A stretch of 64,000 nucleotides of DNA from Formicarius rufipectus (lineage: Eukaryota; Chordata; Aves; Passeriformes; Formicariidae): positions 844,043-908,042 of the forward strand of contig VXAU01001251.1 in assembly GCA_013399695.1 (NCBI GenBank), read 5' to 3'. The number at the start of each line of letters is the position of its first letter. The stretch's first letter is position 1. The notes beneath the pieces are model-generated. The model did not search any database and was not told where the DNA came from. It was given only the letters and a program-made list of their open reading frames with translations. Below are positions 12,929-24,092 of this stretch, piece after piece. The position numbers and the translations under genes were made by a program.

Positions 12929-15285
12929 AGCACCCAGAAATCATGTCTAAGTTATACAGAACAGCATATATGAACTCACTGTGCCTTTGCCACACTGTGG
13001 CATTACTGTTATTCCTTGCCATTCTGTGTGATCCATTCCATCTTCCTAGTTAACTGCAACTTTACACAGTATTTTTCTATTTGTGATTTTTGTTGAACTA
13101 GGGTCAGGTTATCATAATTTTCAGTAAAAAAAATTTGACCAGAGAGCCCAGTTTGTGCTGGCCTCCTTATGTGGACAACATCTCCCTGATGAAAAACAAG
13201 TCACGAAGCTGCAGTTCCCAATAACTTGCTCACAGTTTTGGCCTTGTCTGTGTTGCCTACAAAGTATGTTTTTCACACAGGGATTAATTAAGGCACATTA
13301 GTCATCTCCTGAAAGCTAACAACAAGGCAATACAGTACTAACACAATAGGTCTTCCCAACTGCTTGGCAGTGCTGTACTTAAAATTGTGACTGGCCTGAA
13401 CCCTGCTTCCTATGGGACCCCATTTCATTTCTGCTTCAGAAACAATCCCTTTCTGAGCAATGAGGATACAGCCTTAGATTTAACTTTTTTCTTCCAGTAA
13501 GTGGGTGTGAAGGTGACAAAATGTGACTATACACTGTAGCATTCTGCAGCATTAGTATTATATGTGAAATGAGGTGATGTCAAGACACTAATCCAACCAC
13601 AGATGGTGTAGCAGCCCCATTGGTGGGCAGACAGGTTCTGGTCTGAGCCATTGTGACTCCAGCTCAAGGCCAGCTCTGGTTTCGCCACTAGTTAACATCT
13701 GATGGTGAAAACCCATAGAGTATAAGTTTCTACTTTCAGCAAGGAAACTTTCAAAAATAAAAAGTTCATTAAGAGTACTTTATCCTTGCTGGGAGGAATG
13801 ACCAGAGAGAAACTAAGAGCTGTTTGGCTACCATTAAAATTTTCTAGATTTCATCAGGATTTAGGTCACTGATGCTCAATTTGGCACTGAGCACTCTGTA
13901 CTATTAGAGTTTGTGTGTGGGTAAGTAGATGCATACCAACCAGCTCCATAGGGCAGCTTGGGACTTCTGACAGTGGTGGTTTGTTAAATGTCACTAAAAC
14001 CTTCCAAAATGCTGCATGTAGAGAAAATCCATTGGTTGTCAAGACCTGCAGCACACACTATCTCCTGTCTAGAAGTTACACAAAACAAAGGGGAAGTAAT
14101 TTCTGTATGACAGCATTCTTCCTGAAGGGTCGTTAAGAAAAGCAAGTCCATGAATAGGAAAAGACACCCAGTACAGACAGTCCAAAAGGAGGAAGGGCTA
14201 AAAAATGGAAAATTCCCCAAGCAAAAAAACCATAGTCTTTAACTTATGAACAAAAAGTACTCAGCACCCAAGGCAGTTTGTGAGGTAGAGATGAACTGGA
14301 TGACTCAGTTTCTTAGAGGAAGACAGCCTGTGAGACCAGGCAGAAAGAAAAAGTCTGCATGGTAAAGAGAGATGCTTTGTGATCAGACTCCAAACTTAGG
14401 AGAGGAGATAAAAAATGAAATAAACATGTACAGAGCATTGAAAAATGTAAAGAGTTCATGCTAATTTCTTCATTGTCTTTGCAAAATCCATCCCATAGCT
14501 TGACGCAAACCATTTTATTATCTCTTCAAATAACCAGTTTCATTATCCATTGCCATCTTAGGTGCTCCTTCAAATATTACCTATTGGATGAAGACCTGAG
14601 GATGGAAGAACAGATGTAGGCATGTAGGCAAAAAAAAGAAATGGCTTGGGAAAGACACAAAACAGCTAGTTTAAAGAAAATAAAAATGAACTCAGTAATT
14701 TAAAAAAGACCTGGCTTCAGTAATTGTGAAATGTACGTTGCCAAATTCTAACTTCCTCTAAAAATGATATTGTGTGGATTTTTTGAAAATGCCTGTTTGC
14801 CTTAGAAGAGCCCTTGGAAGCTGAGTAATGACTTGCCCTGTCAAATGTGCAACACTCACTAGCTTATAAATATGTAAAACTAATATAACACAGTCATGGT
14901 GCTCCATTGCTGTCTGAAGACTCAGCCGTACTCAAGGGCGATTGAATCTGCATTCATTGCTTCTGCGGGAACAATCCATTTGTCGCATGTTCCCCATGTT
15001 CACGATAACCTCTGAGAAGCTCAAAATGAATTGCCATCGAACAGAGGTGACTGCTCAGGAAGGTTTGCCAGTTTAGCTTGTAGTCATATAAGCAAAGCAG
15101 AATCATTGACCCACCAAGAATCAATACAGCTATGCTAGTGCAAAATTATTTCTAATAGTTCTCTTTGGACCATGCCTGCAATACAGATTTTGGAAAGCAC
15201 CAGTCATGGGGGTGCCACGCTGCAGTGTGTGACAGACACACCCAAGCTGTCAAGAGTACCCAGCCTAAATTGATTTCCAAATGGC
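12929..15285. other. Mostly unique noncoding stretch
   Basis: No gene recognised. The segment at about 13655-13700 weakly resembles a MIR core ('ggccagctctggtttcgcca') but is too short to call. The interval 14925-15075 keeps several CpG dinucleotides in otherwise AT-rich DNA and could be a conserved noncoding element. Confidence 0.45.
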
Positions 15286-15657
15286 TGTGCTGATGCCCAA
15301 AATCTTGGAAACTAGGCACTCAGAGAAATATTAATGGAGAAAGAGAGATAAATACCTTTATTGGGAGCTTCCATGGAGGTGCACTCCACCACAAGGTCTA
15401 TGCACCACCCCCTCAGTGATGTTACAGTTTTTATAATCTTCCAATAATTAATATATATCTATAACCAACCATGATTCTAATTTCCCTTGGTGTTCCACCC
15501 CCAGGGTCCTAAGTGTTGCCCCCTTGGAGCAGCTCCAAGGGTTCTGGACTCTTCTTTTGTTTTGTCTTCAAGTTATCTTGCAGGTGTCTCTGCAAAACAC
15601 CATGACCTTCAGTAAGCTTAAGAATATGTGAGAAAATTACTTTAGTGACTCCTAACA
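15286..15657 (-). mobile_element. Probable solo LTR of an endogenous retrovirus
   Basis: On the minus strand this has LTR architecture. It begins TGTTAGGAGTCAC and has a TATAAAAA box at 15435-15428. An AATAAA polyadenylation signal follows at 15362-15357, about 70 bases downstream. A U5-like stretch then runs to a CA end near 15286-15294. A near-perfect hairpin lies in U3 at 15521-15541. No viral genes are attached. I could not find a convincing target-site duplication, so the ends are approximate and the copy is probably old. The family is not certain; the short TATA-to-poly(A) spacing would suit an avian ERVK-type LTR. Confidence 0.55.
15521..15541. repeat. Perfect 10-bp-arm hairpin inside the LTR
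   Basis: The arm CCCTTGGAGC is followed by one A and then its exact reverse complement GCTCCAAGGG. In the U3 region of an LTR such a palindrome could be a dimeric transcription-factor site; that role is inference. Confidence 0.8.
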
Positions 15658-16639
15658 CCACTTAATATGTGAGCAAAAAAGCCTACAATTCTAAAACTCT
15701 AAAGATCTACAAAAGACACACCAAACCTTTAGGCATCAGTGCTTTAACCCAGGCCAAATACATCAGTAACCTACACAGGCAAAAGAGGAGTTTTGCCCAT
15801 ATAACCTGTACACCCTTTTCCATGCCAGAAATATGCTCCTTGAAAAAATATGACATTATTCTGGTGTAAAACAGGATTTTACCAGTATAGGTCTCATTTG
15901 TGCTGACAAAAGTCCTTATAACAGAACATTGTAAAGACCGGTCCTTTTTCATTCCCCACATGCAGGGTGATGACTCGTGTCTTGAGCTCTCTCCACCCTC
16001 TCAGACAAGATAGAGATGAGCTTAGGGGACAGATCTTCATGTTCAGAACCTTCATATAGGAGTGAGTACCATCCCTGCACCATCTGCTGATATTCCACGG
16101 GCACTTCTGCATTACTGTGAAGTTGAATCCACCAGGATAGACAAAACAGCCTCAACTCAGCATCTAGAATAACCCAGTTGATTTCAGAAGAAATAATTTG
16201 AAATAATAGTCTGAGAAGTCAGTAAATACCAGCAGAAAACCAAGGCAAATACCCCAGAAATCTTTACAAATACAACTGATCTGAACGGCTATCTGCCCAA
16301 TCCTCACCTGGTTTTCCCCTCTCTTTCCATGTCAGACCAATACATCATCATTGCTGGTATTTTAGTCTTTGTTTTACCAAGAACATGAGGCCTGTGTAAT
16401 GACATTGTGTAAGACTTGGTGTACCTGTATTTTATGCTTTTCCAGCAATAACTTTAAAACCCATTATCAATTTAAAAAATAATAAATACATCGACAGAGA
16501 GGTGGAAGACTCAAAGACACACTAGTTATGCAAACAGGAGGATGAGGAAGAAGAAAAAAATTACATAACAGAAAACAAACAGACAAAACAAAAAAACCCT
16601 GTATCACGTCTTGCTTTTGGATCATCACCCATTAGAAGA
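15658..16639. other. Unique noncoding stretch
   Basis: No coding or repeat signal recognised. An A-rich patch lies near 16548-16600. Confidence 0.5.
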
Positions 16640-17113
16640 GGCAGACAAACTTGAAGGTGTCCAAGTAAAGAACACTGAGATGGAAAGGACACTGAAGCTC
16701 ATAATGTGCAAGGAGAGGCTGGGACACTAGCTTTGTTCAACCATCAAGAAGAGAAAACTATGTGAAGAGGCTTCAAGTTGCATTTTTTTACTGCCTGATG
16801 GAAGGAAAAGGGGAAATGGGGCAAGTCCCTTTTGAAAGATGTACAGTGGAAGGACAAGATGGAACAATTGCAACTTGCAATGGAGGCTATTCCATCTGGA
16901 CAAAAGAAAATTATTTTACCTCTATTGGAATTCAGGGCTGGAGTAACACTCCTGAGAGGATGGATACTGTCCAGCCTTGGAGATTTCCTAGTCACACTGA
17001 ACAAGACACTGAGGAAGCTGATTTGACTCCAGAGTCAGGCCTTCTCTGGCCATGATGCTGGATTAGAAACCTCACGGGGACCCTTCCTGCCTAAATCATC
17101 CTATGATTCAGCT
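16640..17113 (+). mobile_element. CR1 LINE 3' fragment (older copy)
   Basis: Diverged CR1 3' region in + orientation. A segment resembling 'caaggagaggctgggac' and 'ttgttcaaccatcaagaaga' corresponds to the CR1 'aggctgagggagctgggcttgttcagcctggagaaga' block. The end has 'ctggattagaaacctcacgg', then 'cttcctgcctaaatcatcc' and 'tatgattc', the CR1 tail pattern. The 97-residue frame inside it is not a gene. Confidence 0.75.
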
Positions 17114-17847
17114 ATCATGAGACATCACACAAAAAAATTCAACCTCAAGATACAAGTCTATAGGAAATGAATCTCCCTTGGCTTTGATACTCATGGAACT
17201 ATCTGAACTTTTTACTAGTGGCCTCCTCTTGGTTTGCCTTTATTAAGAGGAAGTTATATTAAAGCAGTAGTGTGAAAAACAGAGAATGGAAATATGTGTT
17301 CAGCTTTCCCTTCAAAAGGCACAAAAAATAAGCAATACTTTAATCATAGTGAAAATCTGCTCCTTAAAAGATGAAAGGAATTTTGCTGTACAGCTTTGAG
17401 ACCTGGAAACGAGTAAGCCTATGGAAAGGTAGGGGTGTGTGCCCTTCTTTCCAGTGCAGGAAAGGAAACACGATTGCAACAAGGTAGCAGACATCGTCAG
17501 TGCTCTGTGCTCAGGTTTTCCTCTGTCTCATCCCATGTGTCCATTGCCTCAATTTCTCCTCTGAAATTGCTGCCCTTAGCTTTGCATGATCTGAAATGGG
17601 ATGCCATAACTGGCTCTGGATGAACTGGATGACACTGCTTTTGCCACACAGAAAACAGTTGTTGAATGGAAACACTAAGTAAAATCTCTGACTTTACTCT
17701 TCCCCAGCTAGACCTTTACATACAGTAGGATGCCAGGCCCTGACCCACGAGTATAGAGAATAGGAATGGGACAACTCCACAGCCCTCTCCTGGCACTTGC
17801 AGGTGAACACAATCGTACTCAGCTCCTCATGAACTTTTGTGCAGTAT
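17114..17847. other. Unique noncoding stretch
   Basis: Nothing recognised. Confidence 0.5.
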
Positions 17848-17966
17848 CCAAAACCTTAGGGATAAAGCCCTGAGCAGCCCAATCTCAGCACTGTTCCTGT
17901 TTTGAGTGAGTCTGGACTAGAGACCTCCTAAGATCCCTTCTAATATCATTCAACTTATGATCATAC
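17848..17966 (+). mobile_element. CR1 LINE 3' tail
   Basis: The stretch 'ccctgagcagcccaatctca', then 'gagtctggactagagacctc' and 'agatcccttctaatatcatt' follows the terminal CR1 pattern of '...ggttggactagatgacctcc...aggtcccttccaacctcaa...'. The terminus is degraded ('cttatgatcat'). Only the last 120 bases or so of the element are present. Confidence 0.75.
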
Positions 17967-20900
17967 AAACATTTACTCAAAGCTTTAACACTGAACTGAT
18001 GCCAGTTTAGTTGTCTTGCACATCTTCATTCATCAGCCTCACAGGAAACGATAAATAAAAATTTCAACTAAATGTGGTTTTGAGGCATTTTTTAACCAGA
18101 AAAAAGTACAAATTAGGGTTGGCAACTCCTTTCTCTACAAGTTTCTATCTAACCCACTGAATTGCTTTAGTTTCAAAAATTACACCCGCCTGTTCTGGAA
18201 CCATTCTCTTTAGAGATTTTTATTCAGAAAAAAAATCATGTTTAGATAGGATTTTTAACAGCCTTTAATTATTCTTAATTGAATTAATCAAAATTGCTTT
18301 GCCTCATTTGTTTGAACCTAATAAGATGTTTTTAGCCCTTTCCCAAAGTTTGTTTATATAGAGACAAAGACTCCAGTCCCAACTTTTTAAGGTGTAGGTT
18401 GGGGCTGCTCATTAGCTCAGCAAAAGCATAAATTAACATAGTTTGTCAGTGTGAAACAAATATTGGTTGCAGACCTTGAAAGAGCAGCCCAACCAAGAAG
18501 TGGTTCCTCCTGTGCCCTGAGCAGCTTGTGCTTTCCTGTATCACCTGATTATTTCCAGCTCACCAGGGGGTCCTTCTCTTCAACTTGGCCATCACACCAG
18601 AACACTGTTCCCAGGGCTGTATGTCTTCCCACCTTTCTGAAAAAGGTCCACAGTGAATTACCTGGAGCAACCAAACAACACCTGCTATAGATCCAGACCT
18701 GCACTCCTAGAAAACCTCATCACCAGCCTCTTGGTGGCGAAAAGGAGGTTGTTGCTACTGCACATCACACCCTCCATCAAAGAGCTCCTTCAAAGAGCTA
18801 ACAGCAGGAACAATCATTCTGGGCCTATTATTCTTCTGAAAGGGACCAAACCCTGACATAATCCCAGGGAGATGGCCAAGTAGAGATGGTTAGACCTCAT
18901 ATTAACTAGGAGACCACTGGCACATTTTATATGCTTACATTACCCTCATTACATTACCCATTACCCTCCCTGAGAAAGTAGCACTTCTCAGCCTGGAAGA
19001 GACCAAGTGTCCCTGAGACAGAAGACCAAAGAAAGTCTATAACTGGAACTTGTTACTTGTCAAAGAAAGTCCATTGGGTCAATTTTCATGTATTGAGTGA
19101 GATGTTTGCAGCAGATGAGAGACTGATCATAGCTATGCGACTTGGAACAGATGACTCCTAGGCAAGACATCTGACTCCTTAAAATTTTGCTGAAAAAGCC
19201 ACACGTTGAAACCCAGTCAGCTGGTGTGCCTTCCCACCTAGAAAATAAACGTGAGCAATCTTATATAATTATAATAATTAGCATTTGTAGTATGATGATG
19301 CTTTGATGCAATTCATTTTATGTGGTTTTTTATCATTGTTCTTTAATTAAAAAGATCTCCAGCTCTTGAGATCAGCACGAATGTGTCACACCCAAACAAG
19401 TGAGAAAGTAACTTTACTCCAGATCCTAAAAATAAGGATTATTCCGAATTTGGATATTCCTAAAGCTGACAGTGCTTGTAGCTGGGGTTTGGTGGTGTGC
19501 TTGGTGGATAAGGAGAAGGAGCAGAGCCAGTAAGCTTTCTAAAGCCACAGCTGGAGCTGGGATCTGCCTTGCTGGGTTTCGGTACTGTCAGATCCAACAG
19601 GCTCTGCACCTGCCCTACTGTAAAAGTTACAGACATGAAAAATAGACAATGAAACAAGTCCAAATGCCTTTTTTCCCCCCCTTAACCATTAAAGGAACAT
19701 GGTGTATTCCAAAATGTATAGATTTTACAGCAGCTTGTAAAGTACACTCATGGGACTGCAGCATACAACAAGTGTTGGAAGGTGCTTAACATTCATTTCA
19801 TCTTTGTTCTTATTTAATTAGTAAACATCTTCAAAGGGAACTGGCTGACTGCTCAGGCAAAGGGCACAAGTAGTCCAGCACCACAACAGGCAAATAAATG
19901 TTTAAAGGAAGATATTTGGAATATGCAAGAGACTGGGGTTTGTTCATGCAAAAATGAGAATCAAAACCTTTCTGTGAGTCACAACTCTAGTTAAAGACAA
20001 GGAAAGCTGTGCCAGTTCTGAAGGCTGCTATGGCACTAGGGTGTTCATTTACAAAGAACTGTGTCTATATGCCAATTTGTGCTGAAATGCACTTGGGATT
20101 TGCAACTCCATTACCTACATCAATACTGTTTTTCATGTGAACAGGTTTCTTGTCATTGGTTATCATAACAATCTAAGAAATATTGACCTATTGGAAAATA
20201 AGTGCCCCCAGGCTCACAGTCAGCTGTTTCCAGGCTTCTGCAGAGTATTTCAGTGCACTTCTCAGCATTAAGCTGGTTGGAGAAAGCCCTGATTGTGTAA
20301 ACCAGAGACCTCTTGAAACCAAAAGGTTTCTAAATAGACAGGAATAGTTCTTCCAGGCAGACAGTGTCAAGTTTTGATCTTTAAAGCTAAATAGCAGCCT
20401 GCTCTGCTTCAGAGTGCCTAAATGTCCTGTCTTTTGCAGTCTGTTTTGCAGGCTTTGCAAGCTTGGTGACCAGGTCCCTGGCACTTATGGACAGAGCTTA
20501 GTCAGGCACATAAGCATCCCTGTGGTCCTTGCTGGTGGCCTCTCCTGGCAGAGCCACGCCTGCTCTGAGCTGGCATAGGGCACGGGTGAGCAAGCTGCTG
20601 TGGGACTGGGATGGAGAAGGGAATCTGGGCTACGAATAGGAGGGGCAGAAACACAGGCATCTACTCTTTTGCACTGTTCTGACAGGGCTGGGGAGGGATT
20701 TAAACTTTACCAGAAACCTTCAGTGGAGGTCTTTTCATCACCACACCAAAAGCGATCAAAGGCACTGCCTGAAGAATCATGAACAAAATGAGGTAAAAGC
20801 CTTTCCACCAAATGTTATCGTTTGAGAAAACATATGAAGAAAAAATACTAGAGAGAAAAAGGAGGGCTGTTATTATGTCATCTGACTGTCATGCAAATTC

Positions 20901-21560
20901 AGTTCCGGATGACCGCAAATTTTCCCTAGGCTTTTAAAAGCTTTTGGTGCAATCTGGATTCACTCTGCAATTCATATTCTATAATCCTTCTTCTTTGCCA
21001 CCTGCCAATCACCTGCTGTTTGAATGTGAGTTCTTTTTGGCAAAGACACTTTTACTGCATAGAAAAGTGCAGACTGGCACCACAGAGTTACTGCCCCAGC
21101 TGGAAAGTCTATACACCCTTGAAACACCATTTTAAACATCAGTGAGCTTGTAAATCCTGTGAAAAGTATATTTAAGCAACCACAAGATGTTTTAAGGCTC
21201 TTAGATACTGATGACTCAATAATTAATCATTGCTGATGAAGAGCATTTTAGGAGACAAAATAATGGAGTAATAAATATCCAAAGATTCTCTACTTTAAAA
21301 TTATTAGCATGTAACCTTATCTCATAGTCATAAATTATAAAATTTAGAGCATATACACAGAGCACATAACCGATATAGAATTTGAGAGTAAGGTTTATGT
21401 CTGTAATTAAATAACAAGAGCAAATATAGTCAGAAATTTCTGTGTCTTAAAATGAAAAGGCATGAATAGTTGTAGGGGATTTTTCAATACTTCATTCCTG
21501 GAGATAAACTCATAGCAAAATAAAAAATTTCAAATATTAAAAATGTGAAAAAAACAGGGT
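17967..21560. other. AT-rich unique stretch with homeodomain-like site clusters
   Basis: No gene or transposon recognised. Two subregions stand out by motif content. At 18262-18300 there is a run of TAATTA, TTAATTG and TTAATCA motifs. At 21205-21240 a TGATGACTCA (AP-1/Maf-like) is followed directly by ATAATTAATCATT. Both are candidates for conserved regulatory elements, but conservation cannot be judged from one sequence. Confidence 0.4.
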
Positions 21561-21676
21561 ATTTGTTGTTTTGGTTTTCTTGTGTTCTTTTCTTGGTTTT
21601 TGTTTTTGTTTTGGTTTGGTTTTTTGTTTGTTTTTTTTGTGTGTGTTTTTTGTTTTGTTTTGTTTTGTTTTTTGTA
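21561..21676. repeat. T/G-rich low-complexity tract
   Basis: About 115 bases of TTTG, TTTTG and GGTTT units; the complementary strand is A/C-rich like the tracts at 6.7, 28.2, 29.8 and 37.1 kb. The Phe/Leu-rich frame on + and the Lys/Thr-rich frame on - are composition artefacts. Confidence 0.9.
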
Positions 21677-23285
21677 GGCTTTGGTCTTTTAATGGAACTT
21701 TCCCACGATTAAAGGAAAAACAGAACTGTTGCAAATGTTTCCATAGGAAGTACCTATCATTTCCCAAACAGCTCTCATCTTCTTTTTCTTGATTCATACT
21801 TGAGATTGAAGCTATCTAAACTCTGAGTCCCAAAATGACACTTAAGCACCATGGTAAAAATGGAATCATAAAATAGTGCTTGGTGGTGTACATATAGCAC
21901 TCTGTGACATATGGGCTAATACCTGTTCTGTTATTATTTCTCTCTGTGGTTAAGGAGATGACCTCAGGACAGCAGGGAATTCACTACAATAATCCTTTCC
22001 TCTTCAAGAGTTAAAACCTCACTTCTCGAACATATGAACCAGAAACAAAATGAACCTTTGCAGCTTTCTCTTTGCCATAAAAGGACTCCTCTCTCAGCAG
22101 CCACCAGAGTCCATTAGCTGGGAAAGTAGGCAGGTGTAAAAGAAGTTCATGTTTAACCTCACTGGGTTTGAAAGCCAGCAGTGAAGTTTATCAGCTCACA
22201 AGCCCGTGAAGGGAGGAGGAAAGGCAGAGAATGGGATTTAGTCAAAGACTTACTCAGAGTTAACACAGGCCACTGGCGCTAATAAACAAACATTGCCAGA
22301 CATCAAAAGGAAGTAAGTAAATCTGGGAAGGTTTAGTCCAAACAATGGAAGGGCAAGCTAAGCCTGTTGCAGGGTGGGCAGTGGGGCGGGTGACTTTGAA
22401 TTGTTAACCCTTGCCTGGGCCCCACTGGCATCATAAAGGGAGGGTGGAACCCCAAATTTGTTCTAGAGAAGCAAGAAATTGTTCCGCTCACAGTCAGAAA
22501 AAGTCCTACATGCTTGAACCTCAAATTTCTTTGCTCTCCATCTTCAGCTAATCAGCTCATGTAAGCTTGGGAGTCAGCCTGGTGCAAATATTAATAAATC
22601 AAACTTGATTTCCAGAGTTGAAATCTGGCAATTTTCACACAGTGCCCAGACAAGCAGTAGGTGATGGCCTTACAGCAGAGGCCATGGTTGCTCAGCACAC
22701 CAGAGCATGGAGGTTTCTGTAAGTGGGAGACAATCGGCACAGCCACCAGGCAGTGTGACTGTAGCATATGGAGCTTGGTGATGGGGAAGCCATGAAGAGC
22801 AGCAGCATTGTCTTTTGCAGGAATACCCCTGAGGTCTCCAATGGTTTTTTGAGGAGCACACAGTTCACATGTCTTCCTTGTTTAAAGGGCATTTCCTTAC
22901 CCTAGGTCTCAGCCCTAGGTGGGGTTGATTGAGCACAACCACATCGTGTACTTACACACACAATTCAGCAGAGGGGCATCCTTGCTCATCCAAGGCTTCC
23001 CAATCTGCATAATCTTCTTCATCTTGTTTTCTTCTTCCAATTTCTATTCAAATATCAATTTTGCTCTGCCCATAGCCTAGTGCCTTGTGAGCACAGCTAT
23101 GACAGTGATTCCATGGAGGACATAAGAACACCCATGCTCAGAAAAAGACTCTTCTGGAAGGCAAAGGTTTTGAGGATGCAGTCAGGAGCTGGAAGAAAGG
23201 AAATCTCTTCAGGTGACAGTGGCCAGTGGTCAATGAGTTGAGAGTCTCAGAACTGTGGGTGGTCTCTGACCCATCCATGTTCAGA
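21677..23285. other. Unique noncoding stretch upstream of the ERVL LTR
   Basis: No gene, RNA or repeat recognised. Confidence 0.5.
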
Positions 23286-23290
23286 AGGAT
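23286..23290. repeat. Target-site duplication, left copy
   Basis: AGGAT directly before the LTR start; an identical AGGAT directly follows the LTR end at 24088-24092. Confidence 0.85.
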
Positions 23291-24087
23291 TGTCATGGGT
23301 TTCTGTAGCTGAATTTTAGTAAAAGGGGGTGCTTCCAGTATGGTTTCTGTTAGAAGCTGCCAGAAGCTTCTCCTGTCCTGTTGAGCTAATTAAAATTATA
23401 GTTACGCCTCTGTGATACATATTCAAGAATTGGAGTGTTCGCGCAGTTGAAAATTCCAGCTTTGAGATAACAACGCAGACAGAGAGAGACCAAGGTCATA
23501 AGAGCAGAAGGAGGCGAAGGAAGAACCCCATGCTGGAGCAGGTGGGGGAAGGACTGAAAGCTATTCTCCCCCCCCTCCATACAGCCTGTGGAGATCCCTC
23601 GGGGTGCACAGACCCCCCTGCAGCCCNGCAGGGGAAGGACTCAGAGCTGTGGCCCCCCTGCAGACCGTGGTTAGGACCATGGTGGAGCAGGTTGTCCCCC
23701 TGCAGCCCACGGAGCCCATCGGGGGGCAGAGACCCGACAGCCCCCCATGGAGTGCCCCACAGGACAAGAGCAATGGCAGCAACAACAACCACCTGCGAAA
23801 CTCCCATTCCTTGCTCTCTCGAACTGTTGGAGGGAGGAATGGGAGGAGTGTTCTTGAGACTGATTTATTTCTTACTTTTTAGTTTTAGTGCTTTTAGTTT
23901 TAGTTATTATCTTGTTAGTAATAAATTTAAGTATTTAGCTGCTCTGAGTTTGTTTTGCCATTATCTCTCAGCTGTTTTGGTTTGGTTTTGTTTTTTTTTT
24001 TCCTTTTCTCCTTTTTCCCTTCCCCTCTGGGAAAGGGGTGGGGGGGAGCCTGGAGGTTTGGGTGGACACTGGGTGAAAACCACCACA
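23291..24087 (+). mobile_element. Solo ERVL-type LTR (797 bp)
   Basis: The element starts TGTCATGGG and ends CACCACA, giving the TG...CA ends of a retroviral LTR, and is bounded by a perfect 5-bp duplication. Landmarks agree with remembered ERVL-type LTRs of neoavian birds: 'gttagaagctgccagaagct' near the 5' end, 'acgcctctgtgatacat', a GC-rich middle with repeated 'ccctgcag' units, and then 'aataaatttaag' followed by 'ctgagtttgttttgcc'. No gag, pol or env sequence is attached, so the provirus was lost, probably by LTR-LTR recombination. A 189-codon open frame through the GC-rich part crosses an ambiguous base (23627) and is not a gene. LTR promoters of this kind can drive nearby transcription, but nothing here shows that they do. 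Confidence 0.88.
23613..23708. repeat. Tandem-like GC-rich units inside the LTR
   Basis: The motif CCCCCTGCAG recurs at about 23613, 23653 and 23695, a spacing of about 40-42 bases. It is embedded in related sequence with 'gtggagcaggt'-type segments. Variable copy number in this part is a known feature of avian ERVL-type LTRs as I recall them. The unresolved base near 23627 may reflect copy-number ambiguity. Confidence 0.65.
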
Positions 24088-24092
24088 AGGAT
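24088..24092. repeat. Target-site duplication, right copy
   Basis: AGGAT immediately after the LTR's terminal CA, identical to 23286-23290. Confidence 0.85.

Noticed and set aside
16762..17055. 97-codon frame considered as a small gene
   Set aside because: It lies in an old CR1 3' region.
21571..21797. Phe-rich and Lys-rich frames on opposite strands
   Set aside because: Both come from the T/G-rich low-complexity tract.
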